Source: Paracoccus denitrificans | GTDB lineage: Bacteria; Pseudomonadota; Alphaproteobacteria; Rhodobacterales; Rhodobacteraceae | Direction of reading: 5' to 3' | Assembly: GCA_003240735.1 (NCBI GenBank) | Contig: QFNE01000005.1 | Location: 135,975 to 199,974 of the forward strand | DNA: 64,000 bases | Shown: piece after piece, positions 26,546 through 35,136 of the stretch | Position numbering within the stretch: position 1 is the first letter of the stretch | Layout: each line of letters opens with the position of its first letter | Made by a program: the position numbers and the translations under genes | The notes under the pieces: generated by a model | Database searches by the model: none | What the model was told of the DNA's origin: nothing | The model's input: the letters and a program-made list of their open reading frames with translations, nothing else

Positions 26546-27655
26546 ATGGCCGATTTGCGCCGCACACCGCTTTACGATCTGCACGTCGAACTGGGGGGCA
26601 AGATGGTGCCCTTCGCCGGGTGGGAAATGCCCGTCCAGTATCCGGCCGGGGTCATGACCGAACACCTGCACACCCGCGAAAAGGCCGGGCTGTTCGACGT
26701 GTCGCACATGGGACAGGTGATCCTGCAGGGCGACGATGCCGCCGCCGCGCTGGAAACACTGGTGCCCGCCGATATCGTCGGTCTGGCCGCAGGGCGTCAG
26801 CGTTACGGGCTGTTTACCAACGATGCGGGCGGAATCCTTGACGATCTGATGATCGCCAACAAGGGCGACCACCTGTTTCTGGTGGTGAACGCCGCCTGCG
26901 CCGATCAGGACATCGCCAATCTGGAAACTCTTTCCACCCGCGGCATCACGGTGACCCCGGTGACCGATCGCGGCCTGCTGGCCCTGCAGGGTCCGGGGGC
27001 CGAGGCCGTGCTGTCCGCGCTGGTGCCTGCCGCGCGTGACATGCGTTTCATGGACGTGATCGACGCAGACTGGGACGGCGCGCAGCTGTGGATTTCACGC
27101 TCGGGCTATACCGGTGAAGACGGCTATGAAATCTCGGTTCCCGCGTCGCGCGCGGTTGATCTTGCGCGCGCGCTGCTGGGCAACCCCGACGTCGCGCCGA
27201 TCGGCCTTGGCGCCCGCGACAGCCTGCGGCTGGAGGCCGGGCTGCCGCTTTACGGCCATGACATGGACCAAGGCGTAACCCCGGCTGCGGCCGCACTTGG
27301 CTGGTCGATCCCGAAGTCGCGCCGGACTGACGGTCCCCGCGCCGGCGGCTTTCCGGGTGCCGACCGCATTCTGCCGGAACTCGGCCACGCCCAGATCACC
27401 CGTCGCGGCCTGCGCCCCGAAGGTCGTGCGCCGATCCGCGAAGGGGTCGAGCTGTTCGCCGATGAAACCGCCAGCCAACCGATTGGCCGCGTCACGTCGG
27501 GCGGGTTCGGGCCGTCGGTCCGTGGCCCTGTCGCGATGGCGACCCTGCCCGCCGATCTGACCGACGGCGCCGTGGTCTATGCGGAATTGCGCGGCAAGCG
27601 CGTTCCGGCCAAGATCGTTCCCATTCCCTTCATCAAGCCAACCTACAAACGCTAA
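26546..27655 (+). CDS. gcvT: glycine cleavage system aminomethyltransferase (T protein)
   Basis: This 369-residue T protein transfers the methylene group from H-protein-bound aminomethyl lipoamide to tetrahydrofolate and releases ammonia. Family motifs are RTPLYDLHVELGGKMVPFAGWEMPVQY in separate blocks, GLFDVSHMGQ, and SRSGYTGEDGYEI. The ATG at 26546 is preferred because GGAGG is 6 bases upstream; the ATG at 26540 abuts it. It is the first gene of gcvTHP under the glycine riboswitch. Confidence 0.95.
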   Translation: MADLRRTPLYDLHVELGGKMVPFAGWEMPVQYPAGVMTEHLHTREKAGLFDVSHMGQVILQGDDAAAALETLVPADIVGLAAGRQRYGLFTNDAGGILDDLMIANKGDHLFLVVNAACADQDIANLETLSTRGITVTPVTDRGLLALQGPGAEAVLSALVPAARDMRFMDVIDADWDGAQLWISRSGYTGEDGYEISVPASRAVDLARALLGNPDVAPIGLGARDSLRLEAGLPLYGHDMDQGVTPAAAALGWSIPKSRRTDGPRAGGFPGADRILPELGHAQITRRGLRPEGRAPIREGVELFADETASQPIGRVTSGGFGPSVRGPVAMATLPADLTDGAVVYAELRGKRVPAKIVPIPFIKPTYKR

Positions 27656-27666
27656 AGGTGCGCGAC

Positions 27667-28026
27667 ATGCTGAAATTTACCGAAGACCACGAATGGCTGA
27701 AGGCTGACGGCGATGACGTCGTCGTGGGCATCACCGCGCATGCTAGCGAACAGCTGGGCGATGTCGTCTTCATCGAACTGCCCGAAGTCGGGCGCGAAGT
27801 GACGGCTGGCGAAGAGATCGTCGTTATCGAGTCCGTAAAGGCCGCATCGGACATCGTGGCCCCCTTGGCCGGCACCATCACCGCGGTGAACGACGCCCTG
27901 GCCGACGCGCCCGGCGACGTGAACGCCGACCCGTTGGCCGCGTGGTTCTTCCGCATCAAGCCCGCCGACGGCACCGACCTGTCGTCGTTCATGGATCAGG
28001 CCGCCTATGACGAGCTGATCGGCTGA
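27667..28026 (+). CDS. gcvH: glycine cleavage system H protein
   Basis: This 119-residue lipoyl carrier shuttles intermediates between P, T and L proteins. The lipoylated Lys58 lies in the motif ESVKAAS, and the N-terminal FTEDHEWLK is typical. MLKFTEDHEW is chosen as the start; a GTG 9 bases earlier is possible, but AAGGTG serves the ATG. It lies 11 bases after gcvT and 66 bases before gcvP. Confidence 0.96.
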   Translation: MLKFTEDHEWLKADGDDVVVGITAHASEQLGDVVFIELPEVGREVTAGEEIVVIESVKAASDIVAPLAGTITAVNDALADAPGDVNADPLAAWFFRIKPADGTDLSSFMDQAAYDELIG

Positions 28027-28092
28027 TCATCCACAACCCCTGGCCGTCCCGAAGCGGGGCGGTCCCGAAACGACAATCCGAAAGCTGATCCG

Positions 28093-30930
28093 ATGACCCG
28101 CTGGACTCCGACCGACTACAACCCCGACGATTTCGCGAACCGCCGCCATATCGGCCCCAGCCCGGCCGAGATGGTCGAGATGCTGGCCGCGGTCGGGGCG
28201 ACGTCGCTGGACGATCTGATCGGGCAGACCGTCCCCGCCTCGATCAGGCAGGATCAGCCGCTGGACTGGCCGGCGCTGTCCGAGCGCGAGCTGTTGGCGC
28301 GGATGCGTCAGGTCGCGGATCAGAACACCGTCATGACCAGCCTGATCGGTCAGGGCTATTACGGAACGGTCACACCCCCTGCGATCCAGCGCAACATTCT
28401 GGAAAACCCGGCGTGGTACACGGCCTATACCCCCTATCAGCCCGAAATCGCCCAAGGCCGGCTTGAGGCGCTGTTGAATTTCCAGACGATGGTGGCCGAT
28501 CTGACCGGTCTGCCCGTCGCCAACGCCAGCCTTCTGGACGAAGCGACCGCCGCGGCCGAGGCGATGGCCATGGCGCAGCGGGTGGCGAAATCCAAGGCGA
28601 CCGCGTTCTTCGTCGGTGACGACCTGCACCCGCAGACGATTTCCGTCATCGAAACCCGGGCCGAGCCGCTGGGCATCAAGATCATCAAGGGTAAGCCGGG
28701 TGATCTGGACCCCGCGTCCGTCTTTGGCGCGATCTTCCAGTATCCCGGCACCCACGGCCATATCCGCGACCTGACCGAAGATTGCGCGGCGCTGCACGGC
28801 GCTGGGGCCGTGGCGATCGTGGCCAGCGATCTGCTGGCCTTGTGCCTGCTGAAAGAACCGGGCGCGATGGGCGCCGATATCTGCGTGGGTTCAGCCCAGC
28901 GGTTCGGCGTTCCGATGGGCTATGGCGGCCCGCATGCAGGCTTCATGTCCTGCCGCGAGGATATGAAGCGCGCCATGCCCGGCCGCATCGTCGGCGTCAG
29001 CATCGACGCGCGGGGAAACCGCGCCTATCGCCTGTCGCTGCAAACCCGCGAACAGCATATCCGGCGCGAAAAGGCCACGTCGAACGTCTGCACCGCTCAG
29101 GCGCTGCTGGCGGTGATGGCGTCGTTCTATGCCGTGTTCCACGGCCCCGTCGGCCTTCGGGCCATTGCCGAACGTGTGCACCTGCACGCCGCCACGCTGG
29201 CACGCGCGTTGCGCAGTGCGGGCGCGGACGTCCAGCCCGAGGCGTTCTTTGACACCATCACCGTGCGCGTCGGCGTAGGACAGCAGGGAATTCTCGCCGC
29301 CGCCCGGCAGCGCGGGATCAACCTGCGCGCCGTCGGGCGCGACCGCGTCGGGATCAGCGTCGACGAGACCACGGATGCAGACGTCATCGCGCGGGTCTTG
29401 GATGTCTTTGGCATCACCGAGCCGCAAGACACCGCCATGCGCCCCGCAATCCCCGACGACCTGCTGCGCGATAGCGCGTATCTGACCCATCCCGTGTTTC
29501 ACATGAACCGCGCCGAGTCCGAGATGATGCGCTACATGCGTCGCCTGTCCGACCGCGATCTGGCGCTGGACCGCGCGATGATCCCGCTGGGGTCTTGTAC
29601 CATGAAGCTGAACGCGGCAGCCGAAATGATGCCGCTGACATGGCCCGAGTTTGGCGCGCTGCACCCATTCGCGCCCAAGGATCAGGCGGCGGGGTATCAC
29701 CACGTGTTTGCCGACCTGACGGAAAAGCTGTGCACGATCACCGGGTATGACGCGTTTTCGCTGCAACCGAACTCGGGCGCGCAGGGGGAATATGCGGGGC
29801 TGCTGACGATTGCCGCCTATCACAAGGCGCGGGGCGAGGATCGCGACATCTGCCTGATTCCGACCAGCGCGCATGGCACCAACCCCGCCAGCGCCCAGAT
29901 GGCCGGCATGAAGGTCGTGGTCGTGAAATCCGCACCGAACGGCGACATCGATCTGGAAGATTTCGCCGACAAGGCGGCCAAGGCGGGCGACAAGCTGGCG
30001 GCGGTCATGATCACCTATCCCAGCACCCACGGCGTGTTCGAAGATACCGTGCGCGACGTCTGCCGCATCACGCATGAACACGGCGGTCAGGTCTATATCG
30101 ACGGGGCCAACATGAATGCGCTGGTCGGGCTGGTGAAACCCGGTGAGATCGGCGGCGATGTCAGCCACCTGAATCTGCACAAGACTTTCGCTATCCCGCA
30201 TGGCGGCGGTGGTCCCGGCATGGGCCCGATCGGGGTCAAGACGCATCTGGCGCCTTACCTTCCCACTGACCCGTCGACCGGGGATATCGGGGCCGTTTCG
30301 GCGGCGCCGTGGGGGTCAGCCTCGATCCTGCTGATCTCTTGGGCATATATCCTGATGATGGGCGGTGCGGGTCTGACGCAGGCGACACGGGTCGCAATCC
30401 TGAACGCGAATTACATCGCCAGCCGGCTGGCCGGTGCCTACGCGATCCTGTTCATGGGCAACCGCGGCCGCGTCGCGCATGAATGCATCATCGACACCCG
30501 TCCCTTTGCCGAGATCGGCGTCACCGTCGATGACGTTGCCAAGCGTCTGGTCGACAACGGCTTCCACGCGCCCACGATGAGCTGGCCCGTCGCCGGCACC
30601 CTGATGGTCGAGCCGACCGAGTCTGAGACCAAAGCCGAGATCGACCGCTTCATCACCGCGATGCTGGCGATCCGCGACGAAATCACCAAGGTCGCCGACG
30701 GCACCTATGAGGCGACGAACAGCCCGCTGCGCCACGCCCCCCACACGGTCGAGGATCTGATCGGGGAATGGGACCGGCCATACACCCGCGAAGAAGGCTG
30801 CTTCCCTCCGGGGTCGTTCCGCACCGACAAATACTGGCCGCCGGTGGGCCGCGTGGACAACGTCCATGGCGACCGGAACCTGATCTGCACCTGCCCGCCC
30901 GTCGAATCCTACGCGCAGGCCGCGGAATAG
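28093..30930 (+). CDS. gcvP: glycine dehydrogenase (decarboxylating), P protein
   Basis: This single-chain 945-residue PLP enzyme decarboxylates glycine and loads the aminomethyl group on GcvH. It combines the alpha-like N-terminal half and the beta-like C-terminal half. The PLP lysine is in HLNLHKTFAIPHGGGGPG. The LNAAAEMMPLTWPEF, PNSGAQGEYAGL and NPASAQMAG blocks are typical. Length matches full-length GcvP, so no gcvPA/gcvPB split. Lpd (L protein) is not in the window. Confidence 0.97.
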   Translation: MTRWTPTDYNPDDFANRRHIGPSPAEMVEMLAAVGATSLDDLIGQTVPASIRQDQPLDWPALSERELLARMRQVADQNTVMTSLIGQGYYGTVTPPAIQRNILENPAWYTAYTPYQPEIAQGRLEALLNFQTMVADLTGLPVANASLLDEATAAAEAMAMAQRVAKSKATAFFVGDDLHPQTISVIETRAEPLGIKIIKGKPGDLDPASVFGAIFQYPGTHGHIRDLTEDCAALHGAGAVAIVASDLLALCLLKEPGAMGADICVGSAQRFGVPMGYGGPHAGFMSCREDMKRAMPGRIVGVSIDARGNRAYRLSLQTREQHIRREKATSNVCTAQALLAVMASFYAVFHGPVGLRAIAERVHLHAATLARALRSAGADVQPEAFFDTITVRVGVGQQGILAAARQRGINLRAVGRDRVGISVDETTDADVIARVLDVFGITEPQDTAMRPAIPDDLLRDSAYLTHPVFHMNRAESEMMRYMRRLSDRDLALDRAMIPLGSCTMKLNAAAEMMPLTWPEFGALHPFAPKDQAAGYHHVFADLTEKLCTITGYDAFSLQPNSGAQGEYAGLLTIAAYHKARGEDRDICLIPTSAHGTNPASAQMAGMKVVVVKSAPNGDIDLEDFADKAAKAGDKLAAVMITYPSTHGVFEDTVRDVCRITHEHGGQVYIDGANMNALVGLVKPGEIGGDVSHLNLHKTFAIPHGGGGPGMGPIGVKTHLAPYLPTDPSTGDIGAVSAAPWGSASILLISWAYILMMGGAGLTQATRVAILNANYIASRLAGAYAILFMGNRGRVAHECIIDTRPFAEIGVTVDDVAKRLVDNGFHAPTMSWPVAGTLMVEPTESETKAEIDRFITAMLAIRDEITKVADGTYEATNSPLRHAPHTVEDLIGEWDRPYTREEGCFPPGSFRTDKYWPPVGRVDNVHGDRNLICTCPPVESYAQAAE

Positions 30931-30946
30931 ATGCGCGTCCCCGGAA

Positions 30947-30982
30947 CTGCACCCAAGCGTCCGCGTTCGGGTGCAGGTCTTT
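30947..30982 (+). terminator. probable terminator after gcvP
   Basis: An 8-bp stem (CTGCACCC 30947-30954 with GGGTGCAG 30969-30976) with a 14-base loop is followed by GTCTTT. The short T-run makes it a moderate terminator. It separates gcvP from the small membrane protein gene 20 bases later. Confidence 0.55.
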
Positions 30983-31001
30983 AATAAGGAAGGGGAATCC
31001 C

Positions 31002-31079
31002 ATGAAGGGACTGATCGCTTGGTTTTTGGGCGTGCCGATCGTTGTCATCATTCTGCTGTATGTGACGGGGATCTTCTAG
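31002..31079 (+). CDS. 25-residue single-pass membrane micropeptide upstream of trxC
   Basis: This 25-codon open frame encodes a peptide starting MKGLIAWFLG and ending in TGIF, with one strong hydrophobic helix (about residues 4-22). An excellent ribosome binding site (AAGGAAGGGG) precedes the ATG and the stop is 4 bases before trxC, so the pair should be co-translated. Short peptides of this look are conserved near other genes in Rhodobacterales as far as I recall, but I know no function. The high-quality start region and coupling make it likely to be real. Confidence 0.7.
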   Translation: MKGLIAWFLGVPIVVIILLYVTGIF

Positions 31080-31083
31080 GATC

Positions 31084-31521
31084 ATGGCAGACACGCGCAT
31101 CCTGACGTGTCTTCACTGCGGGCAGTCAAATCGGCTGCCCGTTGACCGTTTGGGACAATCACCCAAATGCGGCACTTGCGGCGCGGACATGATGCCAAAA
31201 AAGCCCGTGCCGGTCGATTTCCAGTTCCTTCAGAAAGCCGCCCGGACCGATCAGGTCCCGCTGGTCGTCGATTTCTGGGCCCCGTGGTGTGGCCCCTGCC
31301 GCCAGATGGCGCCCGAATTCGAAAAAGCCGCGGCGACGTTGGCCGGGCAGGTGCGCCTCGCCAAGATCGACACAGAAAAAGAGCCGCAAGCGTCGACCAA
31401 ATGGAACATCCGGGGCATCCCGGCCTTCATCATGTTCCAGTCAGGCAAGGAAAAGGCGCGACTTGCGGGCGCACGCCCCGCCGCCCAACTGGTCGATTGG
31501 GTCCGGCAGGGCGCGCAGTAG
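31084..31521 (+). CDS. trxC: thioredoxin 2
   Basis: This 145-residue thioredoxin has an N-terminal zinc-binding extension with two CxxC pairs (Cys9/12 and Cys29/32), followed by the thioredoxin fold with the WCGPC active site (about residues 68-72). The zinc module and HCGQSNRLP start identify the TrxC type, an oxidative-stress-linked disulfide reductase in the cytoplasm. It follows the membrane micropeptide by 4 bases and is convergent with the SDR gene. Confidence 0.94.
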   Translation: MADTRILTCLHCGQSNRLPVDRLGQSPKCGTCGADMMPKKPVPVDFQFLQKAARTDQVPLVVDFWAPWCGPCRQMAPEFEKAAATLAGQVRLAKIDTEKEPQASTKWNIRGIPAFIMFQSGKEKARLAGARPAAQLVDWVRQGAQ

Positions 31522-31525
31522 TCGT

Positions 31526-32305
31526 CTAGATCGTCGCGTTGCCGATCCCGCCATCCAACAGCAGGTTCTGCCCTACGATGAACCGCGCGTGATCCGAACA
31601 CAGGAACGCGCAGGCCGCACCGAAATCTTCGGCCCGACCGTAATGCCGCGTGGGGATGGACGCCTCGCGCTGTTCCCGTGCTTGGGCGGGCGAGATGTCT
31701 TTTTTCTTGGCCACGCCGGCATCAATCGAAGTGGCGCGGTCGGTGTCGTGGATTCCCGGAAGAATGTTGTTCACGCAGACCCCGAACGGCGCGACCTGAC
31801 GCGACATGCCGGCCACGAACCCGGTCAGCCCCGCACGGGCGCTGTTGGACAGCCCGAGTTCGGCAATGGGTGAGCGGACGGACTGCGAAGTGATATTCAC
31901 GACCCGCCCCCAGCCCTGTTCCATCATCGCGGGCACCAGCGCCTGCATCAGGGCCACGGCCGACAGCATGTTGGCGTCGATGGCGCGGATGAAGTCGTCG
32001 CGACTCCAATCCGTCCACTGGCCCGGCGGCGGGCCGCCCGCATTCGTCACAAGGATATCCACGTCGCCCGCGGCTTTCAGCACCGCGGCGCGGCCTTCGT
32101 CGGTCGTGATGTCGGCGGCCACCGGTTCGACGGTAACCTTGTAGCGGTCAGCGATTTCCCACGCAGTCTGCGTCAGCGGTCCTTCGCTGCGCGCGTTGAT
32201 CACCAGATTGACGCCTTCGGCGGCCAGCGCCTCGGCGCAGCCACGGCCCAACCCCTTTGACGCGGCGCAGACCAGCGCCCGCTTGCCCTTGATCCCAAGA
32301 TCCAT
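31526..32305 (-). CDS. SDR-family protein with non-canonical active site
   Basis: This 259-residue protein has the Rossmann start ALVCAASKGLGRG (glycine motif) and TNAGGPPPG, placing it among 3-oxoacyl-ACP-reductase-like SDRs. In the catalytic stretch, Ser140 is kept, but the positions expected for Tyr (153) and Lys (157) are Ser and Arg (LGLSNSARAG). A group of SDRs lacking the Tyr-Lys pair is known and poorly characterised. NAD(P) binding is likely, but classical dehydrogenase chemistry is doubtful. It lies downstream of the GntR regulator gene on the same strand. Confidence 0.82.
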   Translation of the reverse strand: MDLGIKGKRALVCAASKGLGRGCAEALAAEGVNLVINARSEGPLTQTAWEIADRYKVTVEPVAADITTDEGRAAVLKAAGDVDILVTNAGGPPPGQWTDWSRDDFIRAIDANMLSAVALMQALVPAMMEQGWGRVVNITSQSVRSPIAELGLSNSARAGLTGFVAGMSRQVAPFGVCVNNILPGIHDTDRATSIDAGVAKKKDISPAQAREQREASIPTRHYGRAEDFGAACAFLCSDHARFIVGQNLLLDGGIGNATI

Positions 32306-32356
32306 CGAAGCTCTCCCTTCACTTTGTCGCCACGCAACAGTGCAGGGCGGGGAAGG

Positions 32357-33142
32357 TCAATCCCGAGAAGCGGGCCCGACGCCCAACCCGCCACTGTCCA
32401 GCCGCCTGAGCGACCGGTCCAGATTGGCCGCCTGCGCGTCGATGTCGCGCATGGCACGGCGCACGAACGCCAGATGATCGTGCGACGCCGCGCGCGCCGC
32501 ATCCGGCCGGCGGTCGATGATCGCCTGTGCAATCGTCAGGTGCTGTGCATGCAGAAGGTCGCGGATATCGGGCACCGTGAACATCCGCTGCCGGTTGCGC
32601 AGAACGTCGCTGCGCAGAATGCCAGTCAAAGCGCGCATGATCTGAAGCAGGACCAGATTCTGGCTCGCCTCGTAAATCGCGATGTGCAGATCGGCGTCTG
32701 CGGCCGCTTCTTCGGCGGGATCGCGGGACAGGTGGGCGGCATCGATCCGGTTGACGCACTGGCGAATTGTTTCGATTTCGGGTGCCGTTGCACGCTCGGC
32801 GGCCATTCCGGCTGCCGATGTCTCGACGATATCGCGGAATTCCAGATAGTCGTCGGCCACCCCGGAATGATCGGCCATCAACGCGATCAGCGGATCGCGG
32901 ATGCTGCCTTGCCCCAAGGCTGCGACCACCAGTGCGCGCCCCCGCTTGACCAGCAGCCCCCGACCCTCCAGCGCCTTCAGCGCGTCGCGCAACGTCGGGC
33001 GCGACACGTTCAGCCGCAGCGCCATCTCGCGTTCCGGCAGCAGCGCCTCTCCGGGACGAAGGGCCCCTTCCAGGATCAGCCCCTCGATCCGTCGCGTCAC
33101 CGTTTCAGCCGTGCGTCCCGCGCGAATTGGGTCGTGATCCAT
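32357..33142 (-). CDS. GntR-family (FadR subfamily) transcriptional regulator, probable glycolate/lactate regulator
   Basis: This 261-residue protein has an N-terminal winged helix-turn-helix (about 12-75; PEREMALRLNVSRPTLRDALKAL in separate helices) and a C-terminal all-helical FCD domain with metal-binding His/Asp residues (DADLHIAIYEAS, HLTIAQAI). It resembles GlcC/LldR/PdhR-type regulators. It is divergent from the permease and glcDEF genes, and the intergenic region holds two strong palindromes, consistent with control by glycolate or lactate. Confidence 0.88.
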   Translation of the reverse strand: MDHDPIRAGRTAETVTRRIEGLILEGALRPGEALLPEREMALRLNVSRPTLRDALKALEGRGLLVKRGRALVVAALGQGSIRDPLIALMADHSGVADDYLEFRDIVETSAAGMAAERATAPEIETIRQCVNRIDAAHLSRDPAEEAAADADLHIAIYEASQNLVLLQIMRALTGILRSDVLRNRQRMFTVPDIRDLLHAQHLTIAQAIIDRRPDAARAASHDHLAFVRRAMRDIDAQAANLDRSLRRLDSGGLGVGPASRD

Positions 33143-33208
33143 GTGCCGTCCTGTGTGGCGAAACGCTATTCCAGTGAGATCGTCATCTCTGCTGCCCGTG
33201 CAGCAGTG

Positions 33209-33268
33209 GTCAAGTTGTTTTGGACAACGGCATCGCTTGACACGTTTGGTAAAGACATTTTACCAAAC
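33209..33268. promoter_or_regulatory. promoter and operator region of the glycolate permease operon
   Basis: A perfect inverted repeat GTTTGGTAAA-N5-TTTACCAAAC (33244-33268) begins two bases after a TTGACA -35-like hexamer (33237-33242), so a bound regulator would block polymerase. A second repeat, GTTGT-N5-ACAAC (33214-33228), has the TTGT/ACAA form of FadR-subfamily sites, and GTCAAG/CTTGAC (33209 and 33236) frames it. Both lie between the divergent gntR and permease genes. The GntR protein is the natural candidate ligand. Confidence 0.7.
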
Positions 33269-33375
33269 CTTAGCCGCGGATCTGGGAGGATCTGCGCATC
33301 TTTGATCTGCATTGCTGACGCCGAACGCGATCCAATATCGCGGGGCGCAAGATGCACAGGGGGGGAGAGAACTGG

Positions 33376-35070
33376 ATGTCCACTGGCTTATTGGCGCTGT
33401 TGGCGTTTCTGCCGATCATCACAGCCGGCGTGCTGTTGATCGGTTTCAGGATGCCTGCGCGCATCGTCATGCCGTTGACCTACGTCATCGCCGTGGTTGT
33501 GGCCTTGGGTGCATGGGGGGTCAGCGCAAACCGCGTGATTGCGTCCACCCTACAGGGGCTGATGCAAACCGGGGGACTTCTCTGGATCATTTTCGGCGCT
33601 TTGCTGCTGCTCAACACACTGAAACATTCGGGCGCCATCGCCACAATCCGTTCGGGTTTCACGGCGATCACGCCTGACCGCCGGATTCAGGTCATCCTGA
33701 TCGCGTGGCTTTTCGGATCGTTCATCGAAGGCGCGTCCGGCTTTGGCACGCCCGCCGCGGTCGCCGCACCGCTTTTGGTTGCCGTGGGCTTTCCTGCAAT
33801 GGCGGCTGTCGTCTTTGGTCTGATGATCCAGTCGACGCCGGTGTCATTCGGCGCCGTCGGCACACCGTTGATCGTGGGGGTTCAGACCGGCCTTGACCAA
33901 TCCACCATCACGGGCGAACTGGTGGCGGCAGGTTCCAGCTGGCAGCAGTTCTTCCATGTAATCACCAGCGAGGTCGCGGTCCTGCATGCGATCTGCGGCA
34001 CGCTTCTGCCGCTGATGCTGGTCATGGTCATGACCCGTTTCTTCGGGCGCAACAAAAGCTGGACCGAAGGACTGGCCGCCGCGCCGTTTGCCTTGGTCGC
34101 AGCTTTCGCGATGACTGTTCCCTACGTGCTGGCAGCCGTCTTCCTTGGGGCAGAGTTCCCGTCGATCATCGGCGGTCTGTTCGGTCTCGGACTGATGACC
34201 TTTCTGGCCAAACGCGGCATCCTGTTGCCCAAGCAAACGTGGGACTTCCCCCCGGTCGCCGAGTGGTCGAAAGAGTGGTTCGGCTCCGTCGACATCAAGC
34301 TGGACGATCTTGCCACCCGCAAGATCCCGTTGGCGCTGGCGTGGTTCCCTTATATCCTGCTGGCAATCGTGCTGGTCCTCAGCCGTACCATCAAGCCTTT
34401 CGGCGACGCGCTGAAAGCGTTCGACATCAAGGTCAACAATATCCTTGGCGAACAGGGTATCACCGGCGACTTTTCCCTGCTGTTCAATCCTGGAGGTATT
34501 CTGGCCGTCATCTGCCTGATCACCGTTCTGTTGCACCGCATGTCGTGGTCGGGCTTTGGTCGTGCGATCAACGAAAGCAGTGCCACCATCCTTGGGGCGG
34601 GGTTCGTTCTGATTTTCACCGTGCCGATGGTGCGGGTCATGATCAACTCGGGCGTCAACGCGAACGACCTGCAAAGCATGCCGGTGCTGATGGCTGACTG
34701 GGTCTCGGTTCAGGTGGGTCACATCTATCCGTTCTTTGCGCCGACGATCGGCTCGCTCGGGGCGTTCCTTGCCGGGTCGAACACGGTCAGCAACCTGATG
34801 CTGAGCCAGTTCCAGTTCTCGGTCGCGCAGAACCTTGGCCTGTCCACCGCACTGATGGTTGCGGGCCAGTCGGTCGGCGCAGCCGCGGGCAACATGATCG
34901 CCATCCACAACGTCGTGGCTGCGTCCGCGACTGTGGGTCTTCTGGGACGGGAAGGCGCCACGCTGCGGATCACGATCCTGCCCACGATCTATTACCTGGC
35001 GCTGTCGGGTCTGCTGCTTTTGATCGGGTTCTTCGTGCTTGGTCTTGGCGATCCGCTGACCCCGTTCTGA
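33376..35070 (+). CDS. L-lactate/glycolate permease family transporter
   Basis: This 564-residue protein of the LctP/GlcA family has about twelve or more hydrophobic helices and the motifs SFIEGASGFGTPAAVAAP (split) and the C-terminal GSNTVSNLML and GQSVGAAAGNMIAIHNVVAA regions. Family members import L-lactate, D-lactate and glycolate with protons. The start at MSTGLLALLA follows a GGAGAG site. Its place before glcDEF favours glycolate as the substrate. A strong hairpin follows. Confidence 0.9.
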   Translation: MSTGLLALLAFLPIITAGVLLIGFRMPARIVMPLTYVIAVVVALGAWGVSANRVIASTLQGLMQTGGLLWIIFGALLLLNTLKHSGAIATIRSGFTAITPDRRIQVILIAWLFGSFIEGASGFGTPAAVAAPLLVAVGFPAMAAVVFGLMIQSTPVSFGAVGTPLIVGVQTGLDQSTITGELVAAGSSWQQFFHVITSEVAVLHAICGTLLPLMLVMVMTRFFGRNKSWTEGLAAAPFALVAAFAMTVPYVLAAVFLGAEFPSIIGGLFGLGLMTFLAKRGILLPKQTWDFPPVAEWSKEWFGSVDIKLDDLATRKIPLALAWFPYILLAIVLVLSRTIKPFGDALKAFDIKVNNILGEQGITGDFSLLFNPGGILAVICLITVLLHRMSWSGFGRAINESSATILGAGFVLIFTVPMVRVMINSGVNANDLQSMPVLMADWVSVQVGHIYPFFAPTIGSLGAFLAGSNTVSNLMLSQFQFSVAQNLGLSTALMVAGQSVGAAAGNMIAIHNVVAASATVGLLGREGATLRITILPTIYYLALSGLLLLIGFFVLGLGDPLTPF

Positions 35071-35078
35071 TACCATCT

Positions 35079-35111
35079 CGACCGGGGGCGACATTGCTAT
35101 TCCCCCGGTCG
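35079..35111 (+). other. intercistronic hairpin between the permease gene and glcD
   Basis: A perfect 10-bp stem (CGACCGGGGG with CCCCCGGTCG) encloses a 13-base loop. TACTCTTGTTG follows, not a clean U-run. It could reduce read-through into glcDEF or protect the permease mRNA end. glcD starts 26 bases later. Confidence 0.55.
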
Positions 35112-35136
35112 TACTCTTGTTGAGAAGGAGCTACGC

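Noticed and set aside
28891..30246. 451-codon minus-strand open frame inside gcvP
   Set aside because: Antisense shadow of a clearly conserved P protein.
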